Origin: Microvirga sp. VF16
GTDB taxonomy: Bacteria; Pseudomonadota; Alphaproteobacteria; Rhizobiales; Beijerinckiaceae
Direction of reading: 5' to 3'
DNA length: 64,000 nucleotides
Assembly (NCBI RefSeq): GCF_016864375.1
Contig: NZ_CP069354.1
Location: forward strand, 3,259,501-3,323,500
Position 1 is the first letter of the stretch; the number at the start of each line of letters is the position of its first letter. The notes below the pieces were generated by a model. The model was given only the letters and a program-made list of their open reading frames with translations. It was not told the DNA's origin and did not search any database. Below, in pieces: positions 17,150 to 26,033 of the stretch. Made by a program: the position numbers and the translations under genes.

Positions 17150-18004
17150 TTACTGGAGGGGCGGGACGGCGAGGATGTCGATGTCGAGGGAGCGCAGGAC
17201 CTCCTCGGCCACGCTCCCCAGGAGCGCCTTGGCGATGCCCGAGCGGCCGTGCGTCCCCATGATCAGGACATCGGACTTCAGTTGCGCCACAACCCTGGCG
17301 ATCACCGCGAACGGCGCCCCCTCCTCGATGCGCATCGACCGCCCGGGTGCATCGAGCCCGTTCGCGTCCAGGAACGCGGTCAGCTCCTTGCTGGCCCGGT
17401 CACGCTCGTCGGCCACATACCCGTCAATGCTGTCCTGGCTGAGCCCGGCATAGACCAGCTTTCCTTTCGCCAGCGGCTCGAAGGCATGGACGAGCGCAAG
17501 CCGGGTCGCGCCGGGCAATCCCAGGGACATGCCAACCCTGATGGCATTCGCGGACGGGTCGGACATGTCGACGGCGGCCAGGGCCGTCCGGTAGGGCTGC
17601 TCCACCTCCCGATTCACCATCAGGACCGGGACCGGACCCGTGCGGATCACGCGCTCGATGGTCGTTCCGACAAAGATATCGCGCAGGAGCTGCTTGCGGT
17701 GGGTTCCCATAACGACGAGGTCCGCCCGCGCTGATGCGGCGGCGCGCAGGATGCCGTCGAACGGGTCACCCTCCACGATGAGGGCGCGCGACGGGAGGCC
17801 GCGCAGCTCAGCGATCGCACCGATCTGCTCGCCCAGAATCCGCTCGGCCTCGCGGCGTTCGAGCGCGACCAGATCCGGCGGCTGGTCATCGTCCACGACG
17901 TGCACGAGGGTGAGCTCGGCGCCGCTGTCCTGTGCCAGCAGGCCGGCGCGCCGCAAGGCCCGTTGCGACCGGGTCGAGAAGTCCGTTGCCGCGAGAATAT
18001 GCAT
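17150..18004 (-). CDS. Universal stress protein with two USP domains
   Basis: A 284-aa tandem USP protein. Domain 1 is about residues 1-140 ('HILAATDFSTRSQRALRRA', then 'DLVVMGTHRKQLLRD', 'TIERVIRTGPVPVLMV'). Domain 2 is about 145-284 ('AVDMSDPSANAIRVG', then 'MGTHGRSGIAKALLGS', 'VAEEVLRSLDIDILAV'). The second domain keeps the ATP-binding Gly-x2-Gly-x9-Gly-Ser pattern; the first is degenerate (GTHRKQ), as often seen. It is a soluble cytoplasmic stress protein. Confidence 0.92.
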   Translation of the reverse strand: MHILAATDFSTRSQRALRRAGLLAQDSGAELTLVHVVDDDQPPDLVALERREAERILGEQIGAIAELRGLPSRALIVEGDPFDGILRAAASARADLVVMGTHRKQLLRDIFVGTTIERVIRTGPVPVLMVNREVEQPYRTALAAVDMSDPSANAIRVGMSLGLPGATRLALVHAFEPLAKGKLVYAGLSQDSIDGYVADERDRASKELTAFLDANGLDAPGRSMRIEEGAPFAVIARVVAQLKSDVLIMGTHGRSGIAKALLGSVAEEVLRSLDIDILAVPPLQ

Positions 18005-18382
18005 GGGTTCATCTCCCGTGAGTCGGATGGCCCGACCTTTCGTTCATGTCCATTGCAGGGGCGCCAAGCGTGGCCTCACGGCGGCCAAGGTTGAAGCCTC
18101 ACAGCCTCGACAAGGCGCGAGGAACCGACCACGTCGATTGCCACGATCACCATCAATCGTCGTTCTATTTGGGACGGTGTCATCATATCACCGCCGGTTA
18201 TGGGTGTGGCGCATCAATCTCGGGGCCTGAAGAACAATAGCTCAGTGCCACCTTCACGACGACCTTTTATCGGACCAGGGAGCGAATACAGGCACCATAA
18301 TGTCAGCCAGGAGGCAAATTCTCACGCTCCGATCACCAACGGGCGTCAACTTCTAGGCGGCAAGAGCGTCCTGTGGGCGGGC
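18005..18382. other. Intergenic region upstream of the USP gene
   Basis: About 380 bp; the promoter of the USP gene must lie here. I see no other gene. Confidence 0.4.
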
Positions 18383-18577
18383 ATGCGCATCCACCGCGTG
18401 AGCCGCGACCAGAGGATCGGATTCGGTTATTCCTCGAAGCTCAATGCCGAATGGGAGTTCCTCACCATGCTGCGGGACAAGGCACGCCAGGCCGCAAAGG
18501 ATTTCCTGGCTACGGACGCACGGACCATCTGGACGCGCTTCCCCCTCGCCATCGACTGGCTGCCCGAGAGCGTGTGA
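18383..18577 (+). pseudogene. Remnant of a patatin-like phospholipase C-terminus
   Basis: The frame 'MRIHRVSRDQRIGFGYSSKL', continuing 'NAEWEFLTMLRDKARQAAKD', closely resembles the C-terminal tail of alphaproteobacterial patatin-like proteins (IRIHRI...YSSKLNAEW.FL..LRD.GR.AA..FL). The catalytic GxSxG and DGG parts are missing, so this is a gene end left by deletion. It is followed immediately by a second gene remnant (GntP type). Confidence 0.6.
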
Positions 18578-18580
18578 CCC

Positions 18581-18773
18581 GTGGGCCTCCTCATCTGGCT
18601 CGCGTTCCGCGGCTGGAGCGTGCTGCTGCTCGCAAGCTGGACGCAGATCTTCATGGGCAGTGCCGCGCGCTTCCTTCAGCAAGTTCATGAACGACAGCGG
18701 CTCGGTCACGGCGATCGCTGACGTCATGACGGCCCGGCTCGGCAGGGATCGGACTATTCTCGCGGTCGTGCCG
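18581..18773 (+). pseudogene. Remnant of a GntP-family permease, with internal deletions and a frame change
   Basis: In one frame from the GTG at 18581: 'VGLLIWLAFRGWSVLLLASW', then 'TQIFMGSAARFLQ'. In the next frame: 'SKFMNDSGSVTAIADVMTAR', then 'LGRDRTILAVV'. Together these are the opening of a GntP-type gluconate/organic-acid permease with the intervening membrane segments removed. The sequence then becomes unrecognisable. It is clearly non-functional. Confidence 0.6.
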
Positions 18774-18784
18774 GGTCCGACGGC

Positions 18785-18989
18785 CTACCACCGGCCTCTG
18801 CGGCGGACCCAATGGCCGGACACCCAGACCCAGCGGCCGCGGCGGGGGAGGCCCTCCCGGACGGGTGGGGCGCGGCGGACGACGTTCGGGACGGGGCTGG
18901 GCGTCCGCGTCGGTCGATACGATCGTGCCGAGCGGGATAGACACCGCCGCGCCGAGCAATCCGGTCAGCCTGCCCGGATGGAATCCCAC
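18785..18989 (-). pseudogene. Possible remnant of a small secreted protein with a WVWVxGHW motif
   Basis: On the minus strand an ATG at 18989 starts 'MGFHPGRLTGLLGAAVSIPL', followed by a proline/arginine-rich stretch. In another frame the region ends 'GRWVWVSGHWVRRRGRW' and a stop at 18785. This C-terminal motif is common in small exported proteins of Hyphomicrobiales. The two parts are out of frame, so I list it as a possible broken gene with low confidence. Confidence 0.3.
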
Positions 18990-19084
18990 GTTGGCTTTGG
19001 CCTCATCCAGATGGCAGGCCTATGTGAGCAACCAGCGGCGTCTCCCGCGATCGCGCCCGCTCCGAAACAGCTATCTGTCGTGCC

Positions 19085-19513
19085 CTACAAGGGGCCACTC
19101 GTGAAAATGCCCTGACCTACAACAGATCTCCCGGTCCGGACATATTGCTCCGATCTTGCAATGCGATCCGATGAAGCCGCTAGCGACCGATAACGCGGTC
19201 GACCTTCTCGAGAGGATCGAGGAATCGTCATCCCGACCATGCGCTGGATCAGCCTGATCTCCTCCTGCAAATCGATGAGGCGCTGAAGCAATTCGGCATC
19301 CGTCATTTGCCCGATTGAGCACTCGTCACATTGCCCTAGAGCCCGGATTTTCTTCAGGATGGCTGGGCCGATGGACGGCGTTGAGAGCCATTGAGCATCA
19401 GTGATCTTAGCCACCTCTTGCAGGTTGGGACAGCGCCCTTCAAACTCGTTGCGGATTGCACATTGCAGCCTTGGCGAAAACTGGCTTAGGGGAAAAGGTT
19501 CATCCAGCGACAT
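19085..19513 (-). CDS. Hypothetical protein with helix-hairpin-helix-like segment
   Basis: A 142-aa frame. Residues about 10-60 ('LSQFSPRLQCAIRNEFEGRC', then 'WLSTPSIGPAILKKIRALG') look like a helix-hairpin-helix or RNA-polymerase-alpha-CTD-like fold. Residues 65-95 form a predicted coiled coil ('DAELLQRLIDLQEEIRLIQR'). The last 40 residues are Arg/Ser-rich. I do not recognise a named family. Confidence 0.5.
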   Translation of the reverse strand: MSLDEPFPLSQFSPRLQCAIRNEFEGRCPNLQEVAKITDAQWLSTPSIGPAILKKIRALGQCDECSIGQMTDAELLQRLIDLQEEIRLIQRMVGMTIPRSSREGRPRYRSLAASSDRIARSEQYVRTGRSVVGQGIFTSGPL

Positions 19514-19609
19514 GTGTTCTGTTCCCAGCTCAAGAGAGCCTGTATCGCAAGTTCTGATCGTGTCTCCCCGAAGGCAGAATAAAGGCCAAGCTTAGGCATT
19601 CTCGCCCAA

Positions 19610-19858
19610 CTATACTTTTGGGTGCGGAGCCGTTCGATCGAGCTCAGCGTCGATGCGGGGTGGGCAGAGAAGCGGTCGCCACCCGCGGATCTGTGCGTCA
19701 GAGCAAAAGCGTGGCGGATCTTCGAAGAGGCGCCAATGGCCGACACCTGCCTTAAAGTTGGCGGTCCAAAACCCCACAGGCTCTGGGCGCTCGGGTGGTG
19801 TCTCGTCCTCGATCAACCAGAGGATGACGGGCGTGCCGTCACGCGGCGCAGCGCTCAT
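19610..19858 (-). CDS. Small conserved hypothetical protein
   Basis: An 82-aa frame starting 'MSAAPRDGTPVILWLIEDE', with 'PVGFWTANF' and 'GWRPLLCPPR'. The 'DGTPVILW ... W.PL' layout is shared by many short phage- and plasmid-associated hypothetical proteins (DUF551-like). Function unknown. Confidence 0.5.
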   Translation of the reverse strand: MSAAPRDGTPVILWLIEDETPPERPEPVGFWTANFKAGVGHWRLFEDPPRFCSDAQIRGWRPLLCPPRIDAELDRTAPHPKV

Positions 19859-19936
19859 CAGGGACCAGCCCTCTCCAGATTCGTTCTCACCATGGCGCGC
19901 CGGATCTTACGGACTACTGCGGCGTTTGTATCACCT

Positions 19937-20110
19937 ATGGATTTCACGCGTTGGCGACCAAAAAGCGCTCCTGCCCCTGGACGTCGTGCCCGGATCGGTG
20001 ACAGCAACGCTGAGATCGACCGCTTCGAGAATCACGCTGCCGCTATCCTGGTCCTTGCGCTCACGCTGTCCGGCGTGAGCTATGCGATCCTGATGCAGGT
20101 CCTGTGCTGA
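19937..20110 (+). CDS. Possible small single-pass membrane protein
   Basis: A 57-codon frame beginning 'MDFTRWRPKSAPAPGRRARI' and ending in a membrane span 'AAAILVLALTLSGVSYAILM'. An upstream ATG at 19892 is in frame. No convincing ribosome-binding site precedes either, so the call is weak. Confidence 0.3.
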   Translation: MDFTRWRPKSAPAPGRRARIGDSNAEIDRFENHAAAILVLALTLSGVSYAILMQVLC

Positions 20111-20134
20111 GACCCTCCGGCTCACTCTTACCGC

Positions 20135-20395
20135 TCAAACGGGCTTCCAGGGCCGCGGATCCGACCGTCTTGCCTGCCTCTTGCGATTATGGACCACGGC
20201 GGCCGATCCGAGCACCAGTGCACCACCCACACAACCTGAGATCAATTGCGGGATGAAGTGCGCGAGCAAGTCTCGGGAGGGAAGCCCCGTGTGATCATGC
20301 AGAAGATGGTACGCCGTGGCCATCATCATGCCCAGCACGCCTCCGAGAACGACCACTATGGCAGTACTCCACCGATCCACTGACGCGGGTCTCAT
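20135..20395 (-). CDS. Small membrane protein with two predicted spans
   Basis: An 86-aa frame with spans around residues 10-30 ('TAIVVVLGGVLGMMMATAYH') and 48-68 ('LISGCVGGALVLGSAAVV') and a basic C-terminal tail ('NRKRQARRSDPRPWK'). No named family recognised. Confidence 0.5.
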   Translation of the reverse strand: MRPASVDRWSTAIVVVLGGVLGMMMATAYHLLHDHTGLPSRDLLAHFIPQLISGCVGGALVLGSAAVVHNRKRQARRSDPRPWKPV

Positions 20396-20615
20396 CTTGG
20401 TTCTTCCTCATCAACGCGCGACTGATCCCCTTGCACAACGTTGATTGATAAACCGGAAGAAGCCGTCGGCGAACTGCGAAGGTTGGTTAGTACCGATAGC
20501 TCGCACGGCGACCGCAGGAGCGCCACCGCTCTTCCTTATGCGCGCCGCTTGCTCCTATTTTGCGCGACTATGCAGCGGTCGCTATGCCCCCAATAGAGGC
20601 CGACGGCCTCTAAAC

Positions 20616-20963
20616 CTAATCCGTGATGACCTGGATAATCTTGCGGTTCTCGGGATCGACGACCGCGATCGCATTGCCTGCCCGAAAGAACTTGTACCGC
20701 GTTACGCTCGGCACTTCCGTTACCGTATCCTGGGGCAGGCTCCACAATTCCACTTCGTCCGGAACGACGGATCCGACCGCGATGGGCGCGCCGGCCTGTG
20801 CCTCCGGCATCTTCTCCCGCTGCAAGTGCTGCCTGATGGTCGCCTGCTTGTCCGGCGGCAGCAGCACCGGTGCGGTTTCAACCGGCGTGCCGCCTGTCTG
20901 CGCCAGTGCCACCTGCGCCATGAGCATGGCGGCGACAAGGATCACGCCGGAACGCGCGATCAC
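20616..20963 (-). CDS. DUF1236 domain protein, exported
   Basis: A 115-aa protein with a signal peptide (MIARSGVILVAAMLMAQVAL, cleavage near AQT). It has one DUF1236 domain: 'VPDEVELWSLPQDTVTEVPS', 'VTRYKFFRAGNAIAVVDPEN', 'RKIIQVI'. DUF1236 proteins are periplasmic or envelope proteins of unknown function, widespread in Hyphomicrobiales. The GTG start at 20963 overlaps the stop of the upstream CsbD gene (GTGA), so the two are translationally coupled. Confidence 0.85.
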   Translation of the reverse strand: MIARSGVILVAAMLMAQVALAQTGGTPVETAPVLLPPDKQATIRQHLQREKMPEAQAGAPIAVGSVVPDEVELWSLPQDTVTEVPSVTRYKFFRAGNAIAVVDPENRKIIQVITD

Positions 20964-21148
20964 GGCCCGCGCCTGTCCTCGTCACGCAGGCTGTCCTTCA
21001 GCCCGCCGACCGCATTCTGGATCCGGCCCTCGGCCTGATCCATCTTGCCCTCGGCGCGCAGCTTGCTGTCGCCAAACATCCGTCCGAAGAACTCCTTCAC
21101 GCGTCCACTCAAGGTCTTGGCGCTTCCTTCGATACGATCTTGATCCAT
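20960..21148 (-). CDS. CsbD-family stress protein
   Basis: A 62-aa protein 'MDQDRIEGSAKTLSGRVKEF', then 'GDSKLRAEGKMDQAEGRIQN', the full CsbD pattern. These small hydrophilic proteins accumulate under general stress. The ATG at 21148 follows AGGAGAGACAAC. It is the first gene of a two-gene unit with the DUF1236 protein. Confidence 0.9.
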   Translation of the reverse strand: MDQDRIEGSAKTLSGRVKEFFGRMFGDSKLRAEGKMDQAEGRIQNAVGGLKDSLRDEDRRGP

Positions 21149-21298
21149 GTTGTCTCTCCTGCAAAAACTCGATCTGGAAACGTATGGCGGGCGGTGCCGT
21201 TCCGCCGTGCGGCGTCGTGCTCTTAACAGCTCCACACTCCTGCCGCATGGAGCCTCTAGGACCTCCGGCCCATCAGAAGAGCGCAAGGAGGTTGACCG

Positions 21299-21508
21299 AT
21301 GCGCACCTACAACCTATTCCGGCGCAAGGATGAAGCGGATCTGTACTGTGCTGTCCCCGAGAACGTCCCCGTCCCGGTCTTCGTGACGGAGGAGCTATGG
21401 GAATATGCCCGCTCGCTCGACATCGGCACCCTGTCCGGGTTCGACGCCGAGGCCGCCCATGTTTCTGCGGAAGCCAACGGCTTCTACCTGTTTCATTCGG
21501 CATCCTAG
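21299..21508 (+). CDS. Small conserved hypothetical protein
   Basis: A 69-aa protein 'MRTYNLFRRKDEADLYCAVP', then 'FVTEELWEYARSLD' and 'ANGFYLFHSAS'. The ATG at 21299 is preceded by AAGGAGGTTGACCG, an excellent ribosome-binding site. No family recognised. Confidence 0.6.
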   Translation: MRTYNLFRRKDEADLYCAVPENVPVPVFVTEELWEYARSLDIGTLSGFDAEAAHVSAEANGFYLFHSAS

Positions 21509-22075
21509 ACGGGATTTCCATGACCGGTCCCTGTCCTGCCTGCGGAAGGCATAAAAAGGGCGACAGATTTCGTCCGGCAAGCCGACGAGACATCTTGAGC
21601 AGACGTGGCGGAGGGAGATCGTCTCCCTTCGCCGTTCGTTGCCTGTTCGATGACTTCAATCACACAGCGGGTTTCAGGCTCAACCAGCACAACTTCATCT
21701 CCGATCACCACATACCGATAGCTGCGAAGCTCCGGCGCCTCCGTGATGATGGTCTGCGGAACGACCATGATCTCGACGTCCTCTGGCGGCGTCACGCCTT
21801 CGCGGATCTCGATCTTGGTGGATGAGGCCTGGCGCTTAGATCCAGTGGTCTCCATCGAGGTCTTGAACCTCTCGCGCTGCTCGCTGCTTAGGCTGGTCGA
21901 TGCCGACTTGCGCGCTTCACCCGACTTGTGGATCACCTCTACGATCTTCTTCATCCTTGGCTCGACGATCGCGATCTCATCGCGCACCACTACATACTGG
22001 CAGTTCCGTACTGCGGCATGATGCGGAAGAGTTCCGCGGACAGTGGCGCAGGACGAGTCTCGTCCGTAGATCCTT
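21505..22075 (-). pseudogene. Tandem DUF1236 protein, disrupted near its N-terminus
   Basis: The frame carries two DUF1236 halves: 'CQYVVVRDEIAIVEPRMKKI' and 'APELRSYRYVVIGDEVVLVE'. The expected sequence before the first half, 'LSAELFRIMPQYG', lies in a different frame at about 22005-22045, so one base appears to be missing near 22005. Further upstream that frame hits a stop. No signal peptide is recoverable. A 40-residue tail of unfamiliar sequence follows the second domain. Confidence 0.5.
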
Positions 22076-22403
22076 ATGTGCCCCCGAGGGGAAGCGGAAG
22101 TAAAACCACACGGCATGCGAGATCACTTCAGCCGGGAAGCACCGGCGGGTATTGCGAGGGAGACGGGGCGACGTCACCCTCTACATTGCCCCTACCCGGC
22201 ACCCTCCGATGAGCCTGATGGTACTCCCCCAGAACCGTTCACCTGCCGCACTCGAGACACGAACCTGTGATCCTCTCGTTGGTATCAGCCTTGTGAGTAG
22301 CGTCGAGCCGCACCTCGATCAAGAACGGCGGCCTTGTGGCTGATGTCTCCATCAGGGGCGTTATGTGGGCAACCGTGGGCCCACGGTCTCTCGGGAGGTT
22401 GAA
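22076..22403. other. Intergenic region upstream of the RTX gene
   Basis: About 330 bp with no recognisable gene. A good Shine-Dalgarno (GGGAGG) for the RTX gene is at its end. Confidence 0.4.
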
Positions 22404-23783
22404 ATGCCGGCTCCAATCACAATCAGGTACGACCTTGACTCAGGAACGCTCGTTCAGCGGGGGAGTCAAAGCTCCGGTGCATCGGGGGCGGCCGAGCAGG
22501 ACAATTTCCTCGGAAGCCTGATTGCGTTGTCGGATGCGACCTTCGCGGCAGGGGACACTCAGCTAACTATCAATGTCGAATTCGTTGATCGGGAAAGCGG
22601 CGTCAAGCAATCCCTGCGGCTGAAGGACCTGGGTGTCGGTTCGCCCTACAATCCCTCATCATTTGTGGGCACCACACTCGGGGAGCCGCCCCCGGCCGTA
22701 TTCCCAAACAATCATAAGTTCGCGCCCGGATTGAGCTTCGGCGGCCCGAACCTTCCTGCCGGTGCGGAGCTTACTGTAGGTATGACACTCACAGGGGTGC
22801 TGGGTGCAGCCCTTCCTCCCCCGACTATGACGGCAAACCCCATCACTGATTTTGCCGCACCTAATATTGTTTCATCAGACCCGAACGCCTTTGAGTACGT
22901 GATGCTGCCCGACCTTGTCGACGGGAACCAGGAAGCTACGTTCAGCGGGTTCACGTTTACCCTCACAGCCGCTCTTCCGGTGGGCGTGTCCAGTTTCTCG
23001 CTGGATCAGATGCAATTCAACCTGGGCAGCGCCCAGGTTGACTTACTTCGGGACGCCCTGCCCTTGCATGACATCCGCTTTGGCACTGACGCCCGAAACA
23101 ACTTCACAGCCGCGGACGCGCCGGCAATTTTCTTTGGTGAGGGCGGCAACGACAGTCTCACAGGCGGCAGGTTCGCCGATATTCTCTTTGGGCAGGAGGG
23201 TCATGATCGACTGTCAGGCGGCTTTGCCAACGACCGCCTGTTCGGCGGCGATGGTAACGACCGGATCAACGGCGGGGGAGACGATGACGAGATCCGGTGC
23301 GGGACAGGCAATGACCGAGCCGATGGTGACGCAGGCGATGATCGGCTCTTTGGGGGCTCAGGCCATGATCGCCTGAATGGTGGTGAGGGCGATGACCGGC
23401 TGCGAGGAGACAGCGGAAATGATCGCCTCGATGGCGGACTGGGTGCGGACGTTCTGACAGGTGGGTCAGGCTTCGACCGGTTTACCTTCAGCACAGCCCT
23501 GAGCCCAGAGAATGTCGACACGATCAACGACCTCCGGGGCTCTGATACGATTGTACTGGACAACGATGTGTTCACGGGCTTGGCCGCCGGGGTGCTGCGG
23601 GGCAGCGCGTTCCGTGTGGGCACGGCCGCTGCCGACGGCAGCGACCGGATTATCTACGACACGGTCTCGGGTGCCTTGTATTTTGACCCCGATGGTGTTG
23701 GAGGGGCAGGCCAGACCCATTTTGCAACGATTGCCGGAAGCCCCAACAATGTCGCCGCAAGAGACTTCCTGGTAATCCTGTAA
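22404..23783 (+). CDS. RTX calcium-binding repeat protein
   Basis: A 459-aa protein. The first 230 residues form an unrecognised, probably beta-rich domain ('DTQLTINVEFVDRESGVKQS', 'ELTVGMTLTGVLGAALPP'). Residues about 245-365 are roughly a dozen RTX nonapeptides ('GGDGNDRINGGGDDDEI', 'GGEGDDRLRGDSGNDRLDGG'), which bind calcium as a parallel beta-roll. The end ('GSDTIVLDNDVF', 'ALYFDPDGVGGAGQTHFATI') is the usual RTX C-terminal cap read by type I secretion systems. No N-terminal signal peptide, consistent with type I export; no type I secretion genes are in the window. ATG at 22404 after GGGAGGTTGAA. Confidence 0.85.
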   Translation: MPAPITIRYDLDSGTLVQRGSQSSGASGAAEQDNFLGSLIALSDATFAAGDTQLTINVEFVDRESGVKQSLRLKDLGVGSPYNPSSFVGTTLGEPPPAVFPNNHKFAPGLSFGGPNLPAGAELTVGMTLTGVLGAALPPPTMTANPITDFAAPNIVSSDPNAFEYVMLPDLVDGNQEATFSGFTFTLTAALPVGVSSFSLDQMQFNLGSAQVDLLRDALPLHDIRFGTDARNNFTAADAPAIFFGEGGNDSLTGGRFADILFGQEGHDRLSGGFANDRLFGGDGNDRINGGGDDDEIRCGTGNDRADGDAGDDRLFGGSGHDRLNGGEGDDRLRGDSGNDRLDGGLGADVLTGGSGFDRFTFSTALSPENVDTINDLRGSDTIVLDNDVFTGLAAGVLRGSAFRVGTAAADGSDRIIYDTVSGALYFDPDGVGGAGQTHFATIAGSPNNVAARDFLVIL

Positions 23784-24364
23784 AGTGGGAATCGACCTGT
23801 TGCGGGTGTGCTCGTCCAAAGTCCTGAGAGACGTGTGGTCTCTCAGGACATGGAACAAACGCCGGTTGAACTCCGTCGCAAATCGGGAATGGAGACGAGA
23901 AGGGATAACGTGTTTGCAGAGAACTCGTGCGACTAACAGAGCAAAGTGCTCGGCGAGGGATAGCGGCCGCTTACAGGTATGCTTCTCCTATCGTTTCCAC
24001 ATCGTGTGGATCATCTCGATGTTGCCTAGGATCACACGAGCCATGGTTGCGCAAGTGATGGCGCCGCTTTGAGGCCGATGGAAAAGCGCCTGGTGGATCA
24101 TAGCCGTCGTCCCAACCGTTTGGCGCCCAGAAAGCTGGGATGTGTTCGCCTGATCAGATGCGCCGCAAACGGCTTGTGTCATTACCCACGCTGGCAAACG
24201 AAGGATCATGACCTCATTGGACGACAGCTTCGCGCAGGATCGGTGGGCTATTGTCGGACAAGCGGGGAGGAATCACGTAGGAACCTGCGACGAGGTGTTT
24301 GGACCTCTTCCACCTTCGATGTGAGTGCTCAGCCGCCCGCAATCCGCCGCGCGAGATCGATCAT
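23784..24364. other. Intergenic region after the RTX gene
   Basis: About 580 bp. Holds the hairpin at 23821-23849. A short minus-strand stretch (about 23988-24100) encodes 'ARVILGNIEMIHTMWKR', vaguely like an IS6-type transposase tail, but this is too weak to call. Confidence 0.4.
23821..23849 (+). terminator. Hairpin 38 bp after the RTX gene
   Basis: GTCCTGAGAGAC, loop GTGTG, then GTCTCTCAGGAC: a perfect 12-bp stem. The following bases are ATGGAAC, not a U-run, so it is a stable mRNA 3' hairpin or an imperfect terminator. Confidence 0.6.
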
Positions 24365-25153
24365 ATGCGCCTCTGCCCGATATTTTCACCTCGTATCGTG
24401 CTCGCTCTCATAGGGCTTATCCTCGGTGCACCCGTTCGGGCCCAACCACAAACTGATTTCTATATCACAAGCCGCGCGTGCCTTGCCGCTGGCCTCCTCT
24501 CTCCCGCCGAGTGCCGTAATGCTTTTGCCAATGCGGAGGCCGAATTCGAGGACAGTGTCCCGGTCTTTGATGAGCAGTCCGCATGCGAGCGCCATTTTCC
24601 CCGCTGCACCATAAGTTTTGCCACACCTTCCGACCCCACCGCTCTTCGCTTTAGCCCAGCGATGAAGGGGATACAGGTGACCGTGAATTCAAAGGATCGG
24701 ACAGTGGTTCCGGTTCTCGGCGGCAGCCATCCGGCAATCCAATTCAGCGCTCGCACGGTCCTGGAACGCCGGGACACCCGCTCGCCGACCCGATACCAGG
24801 AAGCACAAACCCGGTGGGCGGCCGCACAGAGGCCTCAGGAGCAGCCGACGAGCGATCCGTCGACGTGGGCCCTCAGAGGCAGGGTCGATATCGGCCGAGA
24901 CGATGCCCCGGCGCAACCGTCGTCCCCGCCTCTGGCAACAAAACTTCTCGAGTGGTGCCAGCAGTTCTGTGAAGCGATTACGATGCGAGCTGATCGAAGC
25001 CACGAATCGTCGCCGGCGCATCCCGGACTTTTCGCTCCTCATCTCGACACCGTTGCGCAATTCGGCGACCCCCTGGCAACTCGTCACTTTCGCCCGCTGG
25101 CAGGAACACGCCGGATCGTCCCACCCCGCTTCGTTCACGCGTCAGAGGGATGA
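24365..25153 (+). CDS. DUF1190-like (UPF0441/YgiB-type) exported protein
   Basis: A 262-aa protein with a signal peptide (MRLCPIFSPRIVLALIGLIL, cleavage near VRAQP). The region 'LSPAECRNAFANAEAEFEDS', then 'DEQSACERHFPRC' matches the cysteine-containing core of DUF1190 proteins. The remainder is low-complexity Pro/Gln/Arg. The last 60 residues look unlike the family and may represent read-through of a decayed 3' end. Function unknown. Confidence 0.6.
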   Translation: MRLCPIFSPRIVLALIGLILGAPVRAQPQTDFYITSRACLAAGLLSPAECRNAFANAEAEFEDSVPVFDEQSACERHFPRCTISFATPSDPTALRFSPAMKGIQVTVNSKDRTVVPVLGGSHPAIQFSARTVLERRDTRSPTRYQEAQTRWAAAQRPQEQPTSDPSTWALRGRVDIGRDDAPAQPSSPPLATKLLEWCQQFCEAITMRADRSHESSPAHPGLFAPHLDTVAQFGDPLATRHFRPLAGTRRIVPPRFVHASEG

Positions 25154-25718
25154 GCGGGTCGCCGACGAGCAAGGTTGGTCTCACATCGAACCAACACTCC
25201 CTGATCGTGTCCTACCGCCTGACGCCTGCGAGGCAGATTTCACTCGCAAGCCGGCAAGCAAGATCACTTCAGGACCAACGCATAGCGTGCAGTGGGAGGC
25301 GAACCGCTGGCAAGCCGGACAACCCGGGGGCGCCCTGAGTCGAATAGTTCCACTATGCGTTTCAGCAACTCTCTGGTCCGAGGATTCATGACGAGGCCAC
25401 CTGCGGTGTCGAGCGAGTTTGCCGGGGCTTAGCTCGTCGCCCCCAAGTCTTGCCAGTTTCCAGGGTGGTCACAATCCGCCATTTCAAAAATCTCAGGAGC
25501 AATGGCTCTCAGGGCTAGAGTGTCCTCGGCACACTTGTCGACCTCTGGGTGGGCTGAGACCTTCAACGAGAGATCGAAAGCGATCTCGTCGATATCAGCG
25601 GCGCCGCTTCGTCCTTGTCCTTCCGCGGCGTTGACCAGGATGACCGCCTTTTGGGCATTCCCTAACAATAGCGCTGGGGTGCACTGACAAGTATGGAATC
25701 AGGCACCCTCTTGAGCCC
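25154..25718. other. Intergenic region before the tad locus
   Basis: About 565 bp. The only candidate gene is the weak minus-strand frame at 25429-25668. Confidence 0.4.
25429..25668 (-). CDS. Possible small hypothetical protein
   Basis: A 79-codon TTG-initiated frame, 'AEGQGRSGAADIDEIAFDLS', with codon use that looks coding, but no ribosome-binding site and no family I recognise. It may be a gene fragment. Confidence 0.25.
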   Translation of the reverse strand: MLGNAQKAVILVNAAEGQGRSGAADIDEIAFDLSLKVSAHPEVDKCAEDTLALRAIAPEIFEMADCDHPGNWQDLGATS

Positions 25719-26033
25719 TCACTTCGTAGGGCGCGCCGCTGCCGCGCCGGCGGCTGCATATCCATCGACAGAACCGGCATCGCCTGTGCTGTAGCGTTGG
25801 ATAACGGCAGCTGTGCGCTGCCCATCACCTGGGATATGATTGTTCATGACGTAGGGCGGCCAGGGATCGGCCGTATGAACCGTCTTGTTCCACGCCTGCG
25901 CATCGCCTGCCCGGAGGGTGATCGTATCGCGATGCTCCAGATAATCGACACATCCTCCAAGCACCGACAGCATCAGAAAGCCAGCTGACGCCTGAATCCA
26001 ACGCCTAGTGTTTGACGACTTTTCTGCTGACAT
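25719..26033 (-). CDS. Short lipoprotein at the CpaD position of the tad locus
   Basis: A 104-aa protein. Signal and lipobox: 'WIQASAGFLMLSVLGGC', so the lipidated Cys is near residue 27. Then 'DYLEHRDTITLRAGDAQAWN' and 'VHTADPWPPYVMNN', which resembles the short CpaD-like outer-membrane lipoproteins of Methylobacteriaceae rather than full-length CpaD. Its start at 26033 lies inside the end of the secretin gene (29-bp overlap) with GGAAAGCG upstream, so the two are coupled. It probably assists secretin assembly; that is inferred from position. Confidence 0.7.
   Translation of the reverse strand: MSAEKSSNTRRWIQASAGFLMLSVLGGCVDYLEHRDTITLRAGDAQAWNKTVHTADPWPPYVMNNHIPGDGQRTAAVIQRYSTGDAGSVDGYAAAGAAAARPTK

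Noticed and set aside
23988..24209. Minus-strand frame ending 'ARVILGNIEMIHTMWKR', similar in flavour to IS6-type transposase C-termini
   Set aside because: The match is too short and from memory only; no terminal inverted repeats or further transposase sequence nearby.
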